Positions 1 through 12,010 are shown, counted from the first letter of the stretch. The stretch is 64,000 bases of DNA from Asterias amurensis (GCF_032118995.1 NC_092651.1:10007285-10071284), one strand, 5' to 3'. Numbers and translations are program-made. Notes: generated by a model from the letters alone, not told the origin.

Positions 1-180
1 GCATATTGGATATGTACTTTGAAGTTGCATATTGGGCATGTACTTGGAAGTTGCTCGTAGTACAGCAATTGGCAACACTTGCATATTGGATGTGTACTTT
101 GAAGTTGCATATTGGGCGTGTACTTGGAAGTTGCTCATAGTACAGCAATTGGCAATACTCGCATATTGAATATGTACTTG
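1..180. repeat. Tandem repeat, about 80-bp unit
   Basis: The unit starting GCATATTGGATATGTACTTT recurs at about 1, 81 and 161, and contains two sub-copies of the GCATATTGG...TGTACTT motif. The array runs off the left edge, so its full copy number is unknown. Confidence 0.85.
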
Positions 181-916
181 AAAGTGTTTTACAGTTTTAC
201 AAACATGAACATGATAATATGCGCACTGCTAGTCTCAAGCTCATACATACTGTTAAGCAGGTGCTAATTGAGGCAGAGTCATAATTCTTAATTACCTCTA
301 TAAAGATTACAAAATAAACAGTAACTATTGGCAGTATTTGTATTTTTATGAATTTGTGTTTCGGAAAATACAGCAAGACGGATGGGTTTTTTTCACTGAA
401 ATCATTGCCTGAGCAAAATGAATGTTAAAGTGGTTGAGTGGTAGATAATTTACGTTCGCGATACCTCTAAGGTGACTACAACTACGTCTGGCTTATAGGT
501 CTACGTAGGGGCTTGTTTGTGGAAGAAACTCCCTTTTTATGCCTCAATTATTCGAAATGGTAAATTTCTTTTTAAAAAGATGAGTTAGCGAAGCCGGTTG
601 GACTTTTCAGAGGATTTTTGATGCCGGTTTATTTTGTTGTCGTTCAGGCCCCCTGTAGATAGCAAACACTGTCAACCACGCAAGGCATGGGGCTAGGCAT
701 ACCAATCTCAGCCGAGTCTTAAGGGGTGGGTGTTGAGTTGCCATAAAGCTGTTGGATTGTGATTCGGAATTGTGTAATAGTGCTCAAATGCCTGAAATGT
801 TGAGGTATCGATCACGGCCTTGATATTCAACGCCCACAGTCAGAAGTCCTCGCTGAGGATTAAGACGGTTATCTCCAAGGAATGTGACACATACATTGCA
901 CAATATGAAGAGCATG
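181..916. other. Intergenic, nothing recognised
   Basis: I see no coding exon, RNA gene or clear repeat in this AT-rich stretch. Confidence 0.5.
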
Positions 917-1253
917 CACATTGTAGTCAAACCTCGTTTTAAGGAGTACTTTTTATAAAGTAGTTCTGTTTGTTAAGAGATAGGCCTACATTCTGAAGTC
1001 ACACGGATGCAATGCTATGTGTTCCTTCATTTCGCTGTATCTAAAATCAGTGTTCGTATTATTAAGAGGTAACTTTGGCCAGTCCACACATTGTAGTCAA
1101 ACCTCGTTTTAAGGAGTACTTTATGAAGTAGTTCTGTTTGTTAAGAGATAGGCCTACATTCTGAAGTCACGGGTGCAATTTATGCTATGTGTTCCTTCAT
1201 TTTGCTGTATCTAAAATCAGTGTTCGTATTATTAAGAGGTAACTTTGGCCAGT
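917..1253. repeat. Tandem duplication, about 170-bp unit
   Basis: The segment beginning CACATTGTAGTCAAACCTCG at 917 is repeated at 1087 with a few substitutions and small indels, ending at AACTTTGGCCAGTCC in both copies. It looks like a recent local duplication. Confidence 0.85.
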
Positions 1254-2662
1254 CCCAGCGATCTAGTTACGAGAGTCGAATGTACATCAATAACTAAAAC
1301 TGGATTTAAGATAAGACCTCCGTTGAGTCTGCTTCTTGAATGTTAGACAGTTATTTCTGCGAAACCTTTTGACGGTTACAAAGCTGAACTTGTTATACTC
1401 AACGATATAGTTCTACTTAAAACACGAGTACGTTCCGAAGTCCCGACTCCCGAATGTTATTTCTGCTTTGTGTTTCTTTGAGTCCTCCTATAACAGTGTT
1501 CCTGTTCTACAAGGGTAGTTTGGCCAGCCCTGTTATGTTGCGAGAGTCAACTGTATTATAACTATTACGTTGGATTTAAAACAAATTCTACCCCGTCCTT
1601 TAGACTTCAATGTACTTTCCTTCCCTCTTCAATCTGGTTTTTGTGCCCCCAGAAAACTCAGCATGTCCTGAAACGTATGTAGACCAGCCTTTTGCATGTG
1701 TACTAAACAAAAACTAAACAAAAGTTCCCTTAAGGGTCAAACATCATCACACATTTTTCTCCACCTCGAATATTTTGTCACTAAGAAACTCGTTCCCATC
1801 CTCTAGTTTGAATCTTCCAATCTTCTAATAATAAGAAATAATATATCATTGTCGTTGGTATAAATGGGTCTCTCAGCATCACTTTACTTTATACCTATCT
1901 CTGTAATATCATTTGTTTTGTTGTGTTGTCATTTTGCCTTCGAGAAAGACTATGTAACAAGGTCGAAACGTCAGGCCATTAACTATTTGTTGCATCATTT
2001 ACATCCATAACTTGTTGTGGTTTACTTTCTTTGGAATATAATATGAAAACCAGAGCCTGAATGTCAAACTATGTAATCGCGTTTTAATTAAAACATCAAG
2101 GTTGACAGTTCATGTTTTGGCGGGGATTTTGTGCAGATATTATCATTGTCATTTTAATTTTTAATATATATATTTTTTTTTTCTGAGTACCTATTATGTA
2201 ATCCACATTATCTTATGTTATAACTCAAGTTATTAAGTTATAATAACTTCCATGAAACGTTGTGTTATGTGATACTTGAACACCTATTATGCGACTAATG
2301 GTGTAGGGTACGCCCTGTGTTTTCTTGTTACGCAAACCATGGAAATTCCTTCCTCCGTGGTGAGATGGACGGCTTGGTCAACCTTGCCAAGGTGCTAAAA
2401 GCTGTTCTGCTTAAGAATTATACCAGTACCTTTCTCCATACCTTCACTCGCATGGCTGCACCTGTTATGACTGTCCCCACAAGGTTTACAAAATGTACCA
2501 ATAGTGCTTAGTGCTCATTGTTAGTCAAATCCCTCCTACACATGAGATCCTTTTCTAAGTAGACTGGAAAGCTTTGAATTGAGTGTTTATTTTTCCACCC
2601 ATGTCAACATATTGCGCAGTTACCCGGCGAGAGATACATCATTTTGCTCCTCGACGTTCGTA
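1254..2662. other. Upstream region of gene A
   Basis: No exon is supported here. It should hold the promoter and 5' UTR of gene A, but I cannot place a transcription start. A short AAGGTCGAAACGTC motif near 1951 resembles motifs in other dispersed repeats of this window. Confidence 0.4.
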
Positions 2663-3993
2663 ATGGCTGGCTACGTTACAAATCTTCCTTCTTCGGCTGT
2701 CTTATTTGTTGTATCGTGTTTGATGTTATCGTTTTCCTTGGAGAAAGTTCAATCTGATGTAGTCATGATTAACACAACTACGGGGATGCTTAGCGGTGTC
2801 TCTGACGACACAAGTGGCAGTCTGTTTCTGGGTATCCCCTACGCCGAGCCACCGATCGGAAGTCTCCGATTTAGGGCTCCCGTACCGAAGATACCGTGGG
2901 AAGGAGCCCGGGCTGCCGACAAACACGGGGCGTCCTGCCCACAGGACATGCAGAGTAACCCGGACTTGCAGGCCCTTCCCGAAGAAGCAAGGGTGGTCAA
3001 TGAAGACTGCCTTACTCTGAATGTCTACTCTCCAGCTGGAGCTGTTAGCGAAGCTGTCATGGTGTGGCTTCATGGTGGATCATTTGAGACCGGACAAGGA
3101 GCTGCTTATGACGGTACTGATCTAGCGTCCAGAGGAGTCGTTGTAGTCACCCTAAATTATCGTCTTGGCCCGCTGGGGTTCCTCAGTACAGGAGATGGTT
3201 CTTCCACGGGTAATTACGGACTAATGGACCAACGTCTCGCTTTGCAGTGGGTGAAAGACAACATCGCCGAGGTTGGTGGGGATCCAACTAAAGTAACATT
3301 ATTCGGCCATGATGTCGGTGGTAATAGCATCCTTCAGCATCTTGTAATGTCAGAGAGTAGCGACCTGTTCTCCAGAGCTATCCTTCAAAGCATCTCCTCC
3401 TCGTATCCCATGAAGTCTGTTAATAATGTTGTGCACGCCGACGCTTTAGCTGCAGCGGTGGGATGCGTGGAATCCGAGTACGTGGACTGCCTGAGAGCGC
3501 TTCCTCTCTACGATTTGATGAACGGTCAGGTACAAGTGAAGTCCGGACACCACGAGACTCTGGTCTGGGGTCCCGTGACCACCTTCGGTACCCAAACCTT
3601 GCAAGAGGTGCAGGGAGACGAACATGATTTGGTCGTCGGCTTCTCTTCGAGTGACGGCTCTGGGGTCGTGGACAGACTTGGACAGGGGCCTCTCTCACGC
3701 GAGGCATGGGAAGCATATTCAGGACCCTTCGTCGCAGGTGGTAAGGGACATCGCAGCACCCATGGAGGCAGTGATGAGCAGGGTATTCTTCTCCAGGCTG
3801 CATTAGACCACGAGTATCTCGTCCCCATCGATGGCAACTCGACCGACGGAATGCTGCGTCTCCAGCAAGCTGTTGATTTAAACACTGACTCCCGCTATGT
3901 GTTACCGACTGTGTTGTTACTTCGACAGGTGGCTAGTCTTGCCCAGAGTGTTCGCCTCTACGTGTTCGACCATCATACCAGTTCTGTTAATGG
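2663..3993 (+). CDS. Gene A exon 1: cholinesterase-like pseudo-esterase ectodomain
   Basis: This exon encodes a signal peptide (about residues 1-31) and most of a COesterase domain. Family landmarks are GIPYAEPPIG, the cysteine motifs SCPQD and NEDCLTLNVYSP, the oxyanion segment WLHGGSFETGQG, and NYGLMDQRLALQWV. At the nucleophile elbow it reads GHDVG instead of GxSxG, so residue 217 is Asp, not Ser. The acidic triad site is Asp331 (SSDGSG). A serine hydrolase mechanism is therefore unlikely, and a binding or adhesion role like neuroligin, neurotactin or glutactin is inferred. The first ATG of the frame is at 2663. The exon ends GG|GTAAGC in phase 2. The full predicted protein over three exons is 779 residues. 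Confidence 0.93.
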
Positions 3994-4023
3994 GTAAGCA
4001 ACCTTTTTGATGAAAAATTTTTT

Positions 4024-4368
4024 TTAAAGGCACTGGACACTATTGGTAACTATTCAAAGTAATTGCTAGCCTAAAAACTTACTTGGTAACTAGCTAATGA
4101 TAGTATAAAACATTTCGAGAAACTGCCCCCTCTGAAGTAGCTTAGTTTTTGAGAAAGAGGTAAATTCTTACTCGAATATTAAAAGTTTTCATGCCTGAAG
4201 TCTTTTATTAATTTGTAGGCATCTGAAAGCACACAAATTTGCGTAACAATGGTGTTTTTCTGTCGTTATTCTCTTGCAACTTCGAATTTAGTCCAAATTT
4301 TCAGAGATTTGCTATACACCAATTGAGAATAATTATCTTTGACAATTACAGATATCCAGTGCGTTTAA
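4024..4368 (+). mobile_element. TTAAAGG TIR element, copy 1
   Basis: It begins TTAAAGGCACTGGACACTAT and ends with a degenerate CCAGTGCGTTTAA, matching the family consensus (internal GAAACTGC..CTCTGAAGTA, ATCTGAAAGCACACAA, TTTGACAATTAC). It is non-autonomous, with no coding capacity. Confidence 0.85.
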
Positions 4369-5310
4369 TGTAAGGTAGATATGCACGTATATTTCTTTAG
4401 CACATTATGCTTGGTTTGAAACTTTGCATAATAAATTTGGTTAATTAAATCGTTTTCAATTCATCTCATTTATATTTACATTATGCTATAAATGCAATAG
4501 TACTATCACTTATTAGTGATCTCTTTAACTGAATATAACCTGAAGTATATCCCCTACCGAGCCCATCAAAAGATCACTGCATACAGTTTGGTTGATTCTG
4601 TTGAACATTCACTATAGTAAAATAATAATGGTTTAAAAAGTTACGATGATGTCGAACTACCGGGTACGTAAGAATAGACGGTTTAAAACTCCCGTGGTAA
4701 ACAACTCGACGTTTCGATCAGTTTGCTCTAAATGTTTTCATGAGAAACAAACGTATTTTTGTCAAATTAAAACCAAATTAATTACGCCGAAAATCTTTTG
4801 GTCAAATTAAAAACAAATTAATTACGCCGAAAATCATTTCAGTATTGCTATACAATTTAGACTCAAAGTTCACTATATCACCCGTTTAAAGTCCAACTAT
4901 GCAACAATTCCATCAGTGAAACGTTTCGCGGAGACTATAAACTGTAAATAATGTCAATTAAATTGTCAAATGTCGTCTTTTTTAGGGAAATTACCAATTC
5001 CCAGCAGTTATTAAACAAATCTACCGAATAATTCGAGACGCTCCGCCGCCAGTCTTCTCTGTAAGATTAATTCCATAATTAGGGGGGCTCCGCCGCCAGT
5101 CTTCTCTGTAAGATTAATTCCATAATTAATAGAGACAGTCTAGACGTTTTACGCTCGGATACATGCACTGCTGAAGTGGCAGTTAACTTCGCGCCAACAG
5201 CGGTTATACCTGATGGTGTTATCTGTCAATATGATGTGTTTGTACAGGGATGACAACAATATTTCTTGCATCTTGTAAACGCAAATATATTGCATGAAAT
5301 TAACTTCTTA
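4369..5310. other. Intronic AT-rich DNA with two short duplications
   Basis: A 38-bp segment containing AATTAATTACGCCGAAAATC is doubled at about 4760-4838. A 47-bp unit starting CTCCGCCGCCAGTCTTCTCT occurs at 5041 and 5088. The motif CAACTCGACGTTTCGATCA near 4706 recurs near 21475. Nothing else is recognised. Confidence 0.6.
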
Positions 5311-5480
5311 CAGGCCTGATATCCTACGGAGGCATCGAATGCGATTGCCTCCATGCCCTCTGGCCATTGCCTAGGTGCCCATGAAATGCTCCAGTTCCTC
5401 ATACATGTAGGGTGCCCTTTTTACTAAGATGAAAATGCCTTGGTGCCCTTGCCCTTTCAAAAACGAAAGCATACAGGCCT
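5311..5480. repeat. GGGCACC-type dispersed repeat, copy 1
   Basis: It is bounded by CAGGCCTG and carries GGTGCCC, GATTGCCTCCATGCCC and CTTGGTGCCCTTGCCCTTTC. It is the reverse orientation of the copies at 6641, 22150 and 49290. The family type is unknown. Confidence 0.65.
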
Positions 5481-5680
5481 GCCGCATTACTTTTGGTAGT
5501 TATCGCTCTACAGAACCTTGTCACCCCAATGATTTCCTTTTGCACTACCAAGTGCTCAGAGTCAGACTGTCCCTCAGTGTTGAACGCAATATCATGTTTA
5601 CTGTCTGACGCTCCTTCATATCACACCGTCATTTTCCAAAGCCGTCGAATATTAGAGATTTCCCCCACGCACTTCACACC

Positions 5681-6008
5681 TTAAAGACAGTGGACACTAT
5701 TGGTTATTGTTAAAGACCAATATTTGCACTTGGTGTATCTCAACATATGCATAAAATAATGAACCTGTGAAAATTTGAGCTTAAACGGTCATCAAAGTTG
5801 CGAAATATTGAAAGAAAAAACACCCTTGTCACACGAAGTTGTGTGCTTTCAGATGCTTGATTTCGAGACCTCAACTTATTCTAAATCTGAGGTCTCGAAA
5901 TCAAATTCGTGGCAAATGCTTCTTTCTCGAAACTACTCCACTTCAGAGGGAGCCGTTTCTCACAATAAATTATTTTGAGTAATTACCAATAGTGTCCACT
6001 GCCTTTAA
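5681..6008 (-). mobile_element. TTAAAGG TIR element, copy 2
   Basis: The ends are TTAAAGACAGTGGACACTAT and AGTGTCCACTGCCTTTAA. The interior (CTTGGTGTATCTCAACATATGC, TTCAGATGCTTGATTTCGAG) is in the opposite orientation to copy 1. Confidence 0.88.
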
Positions 6009-6509
6009 TATGACACACTTCAAATTGCTCAATTCGCATTTTTTTGATACAAAATATTGGACAGTACATGCTATTTATAATCTACGTGCACTTTTTTAAT
6101 CATCTTAAATGTCGGAAATAGCTTCAGATGGATTTACGGGGACTTTTAGTATCTATTTCTAGGCACATTATTAGACCTTTCCTGAAACAAACGGCTTCTT
6201 GTGAGCTTTCCAGGTTAACGCTAATTCTCTTTAGTGTGGGGCCTATAGAGTTATTTGACACCCTTTTTAAATGATTGCGTTGGACGAATTCATAATTTGG
6301 TAAAGGTGGCAATGATTGGAATAAACATACCCGTGATTTTCAACCTGAAATTTTGTTCGAAAGTGCTGCAGCCACCATTGAGCAACTTTTTATCATTTAT
6401 TGTTGTTATAAATCTTCGGACATAAGTACATAATGTATTGATTTAAAATTGTCCTGGTCTTGACAACATTGTAAAATGAATCTGTCATCATGAGTGGATC
6501 AGACCCAAT

Positions 6510-6530
6510 AACCCCCCCCCCCCCCCCCTT
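6510..6530. repeat. Poly-C tract
   Basis: A near-pure run of C precedes the tandem array. Confidence 0.8.
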
Positions 6531-7320
6531 TACCAAGACAATGTTTTAAGGTGAGCGTGAACCATACTATTTTTTTACGTGTAGAACCAGAGAGTATATA
6601 GCAATGGAATGAAGTTCCCGTAAAAATCAACAACGACATTTAGGCATGTACGCTGAAAGGGCAAGGGCACCAAGGCATTTTCTCCTTTGAGGAAATTGTA
6701 AATTTCAACTGGGGCATTTCAAGGGCACCAAAGCGATGACCAACGGGCATGGAGGCATTCGACTTCGTTGCCTCCGTGAAGTATCAGGACTGAAGTTCCA
6801 TATATTTTAACAGAACGTCTGATCCGTTGGTACCAAATTGCCCACATGTATGGGCACTACACAACACATCCCAACTATACCAAGATACTTTAAAATCTCT
6901 ACTCTACCAAGACAATGTTTACATGTGAGCATGAACCACAATATTTTGGTATAAGTTTCACAGATCAGTCAAAATGTTTGTATAGAACCAGATAGCAGCA
7001 ATGAAATGAAGTTCCCGTAAAAAACAATGACGACGTTCCATATTGTTAACAGAACGTCTGATCCTCTGGTACCAAATAACCCACATGTGGCACTATAAAA
7101 TACTATAAAATCTCAACTATACCAAGACAATATTTTTATATGAGCATGAACCACATTTCTTTTGCTATAAATTTCACATGTTCTTGTAGAACCAGAGAGT
7201 AAGCAATAAAATGAAGTTCCCATTAAAAAGAAAACCCTTGACGACGTTCCATACCTTTAACAGAACGTCTGATCCTCTGGTACCAAATTACCCACATGTC
7301 AAGGCACTACGTAGCCCATC
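6531..7320. repeat. Tandem repeat of about 216 bp, interrupted in the first copy
   Basis: Three copies start at TACCAAGACAAT (about 6531, 6905, 7121) and share GAACCACA, AATGAAGTTCCCGTAAAAA, AACAGAACGTCTGATCC and the end TACCAAATTACCCACATG. The first copy is longer because a GGGCACC-type repeat sits inside it. Confidence 0.82.
6641..6792. repeat. GGGCACC-type dispersed repeat, copy 2 (nested)
   Basis: It contains AAGGGCAAGGGCACCAAGGC, GGAAATTGTAAATTTC and CATGGAGGCATTCGACTTCG. It splits the first copy of the 216-bp tandem repeat between CAACGACATT and TTCCATA. Confidence 0.7.
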
Positions 7321-8285
7321 CATACCGGTAAATTCAATTACTATCTCCCGCTTGCATCCCTGGTGTGTAGTTTGTGCAAGTCGATAAGACATCAGTGGGT
7401 GGGCGAGGGGATGGTTGCTCTTGATTAAGTTAACTCACACAAATGTGCACGGAATGCTATTGCAGGGGTTAGCAGAGAACCAAATTGAAGGGCCGATTTG
7501 GACGAAGCCTTTTAGGCAAATAAATCGAAAGGATGGTGATGAGAGTTTAGGGCAAAACAAAAACGTGTTTAGCGTTCTCCCTTTAAAAATAGAAGGAGCA
7601 GTGTCCTTTTTATTTCAATAAGGCCGCCCGACACATTTTTTAGCCTAAATACAAACCCCTCGGCTTTTTCAAAAACATTGTTGTTGCTGAGATCGCTAAA
7701 AAGCATTCTTTTGTAGAAAAAAAACACACTTTATTTTGTTACAAATAATTAATAATAATCCTTTTAAGGAGGGCAGGTGGCCTCTTAAAAGGAAGCGGGC
7801 GGGGACGCTAAACAGCTTTTTATTTTTATTTGGCTCAAACTTGTACCTGCCAATGTGTTATTTTAACATCGATCGTGGTGCTCCTATGGGAAGGACTACT
7901 TTGAAAGATATTGTGGGACCCCAATGAAGGCCAGCATCAATCCAAAGTGATTCAATTCCAGTGCATAAATAAGTTACTGAAAATAAATTTGACAATTATC
8001 GCCTACATTCACCTCAACAACAGGCTTGTCAATTTAGATAGTCCTCCGTGACAAACAAACTCGACCTTTAGTCACGGCTGCAGACTGCTATCTATTTTCT
8101 CGAAAGGGTTAGATCCTTTTTGTAAACGTACGTCATTTTTAAATTGAAGATTAAAGTTTCCCCAAACGTAGTCCCATATACCTTGCAGGTTCTAAATCGC
8201 CTTGGCGTCACTGAGTGACGGATATTCGTACTGATAAGAAGCCAGTATTCTTATAAAAATATAACGAAATGTCAATGAACGTGTG
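7321..8285. other. Intronic DNA, nothing recognised
   Basis: I see no exon or clear repeat in this part of gene A intron 1. Confidence 0.5.
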
Positions 8286-8720
8286 ATTCCTGGAACCAAC
8301 TTATAGTACCTTAGTACTTAGGGAACCATATAAAGGTACTTAGGGAACCAACTTATGGTATTTAAGTACTTAGGGAACCAACTAAGGGTATAAGTACTTA
8401 GAACCAAATTATGGTACCTAAGTACTTAGTGGACCAACTAAGGGTATGAGTACTTTGGGAACTTACTTGTGGTACTTAAGTACATGTACTGGGGAACTTA
8501 AGGGTATAAGTTCTTGGGGAACCAACTTTTGGTACATAAGTACTTTTAGGGAACCAACTAAGTGTATTTTAGTACTGGAACCAATTTGCGGTACATAAGT
8601 ACTTAGGGAACCAACTAATGGTATGTAAGTACTTAGGGTACCAACTCGGGCTATATGTACTAACCAACTAAGGGTCAACCTATTTAGGTCACCAACTAAG
8701 GATATAAGTACTTAAAGAGC
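8286..8720. repeat. Minisatellite, unit about 36 bp
   Basis: About a dozen degenerate copies of GTACTTAGGGAACCAACTAA followed by GGTATAA are present. Unit length varies by several bases. Confidence 0.85.
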
Positions 8721-8969
8721 AATGATATTCGCCCCCCTTTAAGTTTCAACGAGCATTTAATGAAACTTAAAACGCTGCCCTTTAACAAAAACTGAAGACT
8801 CTTGGCGTAGCTGCCATTCACCATTACCTGATGTCAGCTGGTTGGGATGCGCAAGTGTGATGGATATCACAGATGAAGTACACGAAGAAAAACACACTGC
8901 TGGGAAGGGGGAAGCCAGCAATGTGGATAAAGACACGAACCAATACAGATGCGATTGCAAGTTATGACA

Positions 8970-9552
8970 TTAAAGGCACTGGGCACTATTGGTAATTAGT
9001 CAAAATAGTTGTTAGGATAAAAACTTACTTGGTCGAGCAATGGAGAGCTGCTGATATAAGCAACACTGTGCGAAACGGCTCCCTGTAAAGTAACGTAGTT
9101 TTTTGAGAAAGAGTTCGTTTGTCACTACTCAATGTATTACTTCAATCTGAAGCATTTTTATAGGCATCTGCAAGCAGACACATTTATTTTTTGTTTCATG
9201 TTTATTCTCTTGCAACTTCGATGACTAATTAATTCCAAATTTTTACAGATTTGTTTAATTAATGCAATCGTTGGGGTACACCAAGTTAGAATGCAGGGCC
9301 CAATTTCATAGAGCCGCTTAAGCACAAAATTTTGCTTAAGCAACAAAATCCTTGCTTAGTAAAATCAGATTACCGGCCAAGACTCCACTTATTGTTCTGC
9401 TAAGTAAACAACAGCTAAATACCAGTCACAAGCAATGTAAATGGCATGAAATTTTTGCCAGTAACAAGTGAAAAATAAGCAAGCTATTTTTGTGCTCTAA
9501 GAAATTGGGCCCTCGTCTTTGACAATAACCAAAGATGTCCAGTGCCTTTAAA
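8970..9552 (+). mobile_element. TTAAAGG TIR element, copy 3, with a nested insertion
   Basis: The ends are TTAAAGGCACTGGGCACTAT and TCCAGTGCCTTTAA. The copy is about 220 bp longer than its relatives because another element occupies 9296-9512. Confidence 0.85.
9296..9512. mobile_element. GGGCCCAATTTCATAGAGC element, inserted in copy 3
   Basis: The ends are GGGCCCAATTTCATAGAGC and AAGAAATTGGGCCC, an imperfect inverted repeat, with internal GCTTAAGCA and GCTTAG motifs. Related fragments lie at 19058, 54140, 55980 and 59165. It is short and non-coding. Confidence 0.75.
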
Positions 9553-10404
9553 TCAACGCATAATTTCTCCTTACTGGTTAACTATTGAGGGACTCATCAC
9601 TATGTGGAGCTACACAAGAAGCCTCCCTTGGATATCGCTTCAGAAAGCCTCAAACTTAACAAGAAATAAACCGATAATGATATCACGAAACCATTAGAGA
9701 GCTCTAATTAATTATATTAATAGCTGATGAAATTAACAGGGTTTCCAAAATGCAGACGTGTGTGGGGTTCGGAAATCAAAGAAGGGGACGCGATGGAACG
9801 CAATTCGGTTGGTGCAATCAGTATACAAAATGACGTTGGTTTTTCTACTCGCAATTTTCTTTTCCATTACTGCAAGAACAAATTTGGGTGACAACAAATA
9901 CCGTTGAGCTGGCTCATTACCACTTAGACTACCCGCTGACTTACTAGACAAACAAATTTAAAAAAACATAAATCAACCGCAAAAAGACACTTGTGACATT
10001 CCAAATATTTTGTTTTTTTTATAATTATTTATTCGTCGTTAAACACAATACAAAATACAAAACACACAATACAATAAACACTAACATATAAATGAACTGA
10101 AAACAAAAAAATTACAAAAATGTTGCTCTCATGCATTTAGCTCATGATTTTTTTTTAAAGCAACACAATAAACTGATAAATAATAAAATATTGAATTGTT
10201 ACATAAAAAGTAGCCTGTGATATCATAGTAGGCCTAGTGACATTAGGTTTAATATTTTCCTCATAAAATACCATAGAGAACCATTCTCATTGCTATTAAA
10301 ATGAGTTTGATGTTTAATATTCCTGTCTAGCTTAAGCCTATGTATAGATTCAAGTGATTTCATTTTCCACCTCTTACACCCATTTTCACCTACATCTATT
10401 TCAG
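9553..10404. other. End of gene A intron 1
   Basis: This is AT-rich DNA with A/T-run segments near 10010-10160 that may be a retroelement tail. No further exon is seen before the acceptor. Confidence 0.45.
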
Positions 10405-10551
10405 ATATCCGTCTTGGCTTACAGGTGCTCCACATGGTTCTATATTGCCCTACGTCTGGGGGAAAACCGGTAATGATTCCTCTTGGTCGACGGATGAGGG
10501 CGCCCTTAGTGACGTCATAATGACGTATTGGACCAACTTTGCCAAATACGG
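10405..10551 (+). CDS. Gene A exon 2: catalytic-His segment
   Basis: This 147-bp exon follows TATTTCAG. Its first base completes a Gly codon, then it reads YPSWLTGAPHGSILPYVWG and ends MTYWTNFAKYG. The family His is present at residue 454 (APHG). It ends GG|GTGAGT, again phase 2. Only gene A has an intron between the acidic and His regions; in B, C, D and E this stretch is continuous with the upstream exon. Confidence 0.9.
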
Positions 10552-10787
10552 GTGAGTTCTAAGTGACGTTAGGCGACAAGAATGTGTAATAACTCGACTG
10601 CAGTCATTTTACTGCCAATTTCATCAAAGCAATTGTCTTATATACAATTTTCAGATTGTTTGCTTAATTAAAGAGTACCACATCTTAACATTCTTAATGA
10701 TGCTGTTTCTGAAAGTATCGACGAAATTATATTAGTGCCTTATTAATCAATTCTTTATGACATTTTTTTCATCCGCATTATTTGTAG

Positions 10788-11649
10788 ATCGCCGAATCAG
10801 AACTCTGCAGTCGCATGGCCTGAATATGAAGAAGCGAGTCAGAAGTATCTCCACCTTCAGGTTCCAGACATCGTCGCTCGTCAAGCCTACCGCACCCCAA
10901 AGGTGGACTTCTGGCTCAACTGGCTACCAGAACTCACCGAGTTCATCAGCCAATGTGATGCGGAAGAGACAGATGAATGTGAAGGTGTAGTCGTGGGAGG
11001 AACCGTTGGTATCACTGCTTCGGAGGCTGGAGATGTGATACTTGTCTTACTGATTGTACTTGCTGTTCTTGGTCTTCTGTGCATTGTGTTGCTGACTACC
11101 ACCTGTGGGTACAGAGAGAGGTCGAAGTCACTCTCGCATACCCTGACGGGGGACACCGAGATGGCGCTTAAGTCGTGGGGGAACGCTTCCTCGAGTCTAC
11201 CGTCTACCATCGCTGTATCCGTGCCTTTCCCTATGGACGATCTACCCCTACCACCACCACCACCAGCTCTCATAGACACTGACGACACTAAGCCTCTCAT
11301 CCCAGAGAGTCAAACACCTTCAGAGAGTCAGGAAGAAGAGGCGGACTACGAAAACATCAACGACGACGAGGAAGTCAGGCAGGCACTTGATCATATTGAT
11401 GCCGTCGTAGACAATGCAGAAACGGCTTCGGTCGACCTTGGAGATGGTGGACAGCCCAGCGATGACCAGAAACCAAAGATAGATGAAGAGAAGGAAAGAG
11501 AGCCAGAAAATAAAGAACCGGCCCTTGAGGATGAGGTTCCAAAGAACGAAGAGGCAGGCACCGTGGAGGATAAGGCACCAAAGAACAAAGAGCCAACTGT
11601 TGAGGATGATGTACCGGTACCACAGGAGGACGAGGTTCCGGCTTCTTAG
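10788..11649 (+). CDS. Gene A exon 3: ectodomain end, membrane segment, acidic tail
   Basis: After TTTGTAG the exon completes Gly and reads SPNQNSAVAWPEYEEASQKY, then a VDFWLNWLPEL helix that ends the esterase fold. The motif CEGVVVGGTVG leads into a membrane segment (about 11035-11095, VILVLLIVLAVLGLL). The cytoplasmic tail of about 180 residues is strongly acidic. It holds a PLPPPPP stretch, a candidate SH3/EVH1/WW ligand, and a DYENIN site matching the pY-x-N pattern known for Grb2-type SH2 domains. The end is built of degenerate repeats of VEDxxPKNxEPT type. The stop is at 11647. Signalling partners are inference. Confidence 0.9.
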
Positions 11650-11689
11650 ATAACACCTGAGGAGACAAAAAGAGGCTTTAAGAAGTCGT

Positions 11690-12010
11690 GTTGTCTGGAA
11701 GCTATTGATTAGCTTCAAACCTCGTGTTGTATTGTACACTATCCAACGTGAATATAAACTCGGACAAATATTTTGTATGTGTAATAACTTGAACACTAAT
11801 TTTGTTTTGTTTTTCCTGGGCTGTCTGTCCATCAGGTTAAGCCTGATGTTTGGACCAACAATGAAGCAAGCTTTTCAATAGCTTAAAAGGTCGTGTTGGA
11901 CTGTTCACTCTCTAGCATAATTGGATTCGGACTCGTCTGTATGTAGTAACTGAAACACTCAATTTTCTTTTTGGGTTGTCCTGAGCTGTCTATCGCGTTT
12001 ACTGTTGATT
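11690..12010 (+). repeat. Duplication in the gene A 3' UTR
   Basis: Two diverged copies (about 11690-11835 and 11870-12005) share AATAGCTT/GATTAGCTTCAA, GTCGTGTTG, TGTATGT.GTAA, GAACACT and the end CTGGGCTGTCT or CTGAGCTGTCT. Confidence 0.7.

Larger units (their letters stand above)
3994..10404 (+). other. Gene A intron 1 (6.4 kb, phase 2)
   Basis: The donor is GTAAGC after ...AATGG and the acceptor is TATTTCAG|A before a Tyr-Pro-Ser-Trp codon run. Joining restores the reading frame and the expected fold order (Val-Asn-Gly then Tyr-Pro-Ser-Trp-Leu). The intron is filled with dispersed and tandem repeats listed separately. Confidence 0.88.

Noticed and set aside
2579-2662. Upstream extension of the gene A frame
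   Set aside because: The extension has no ATG, and a good signal peptide starts at 2663.
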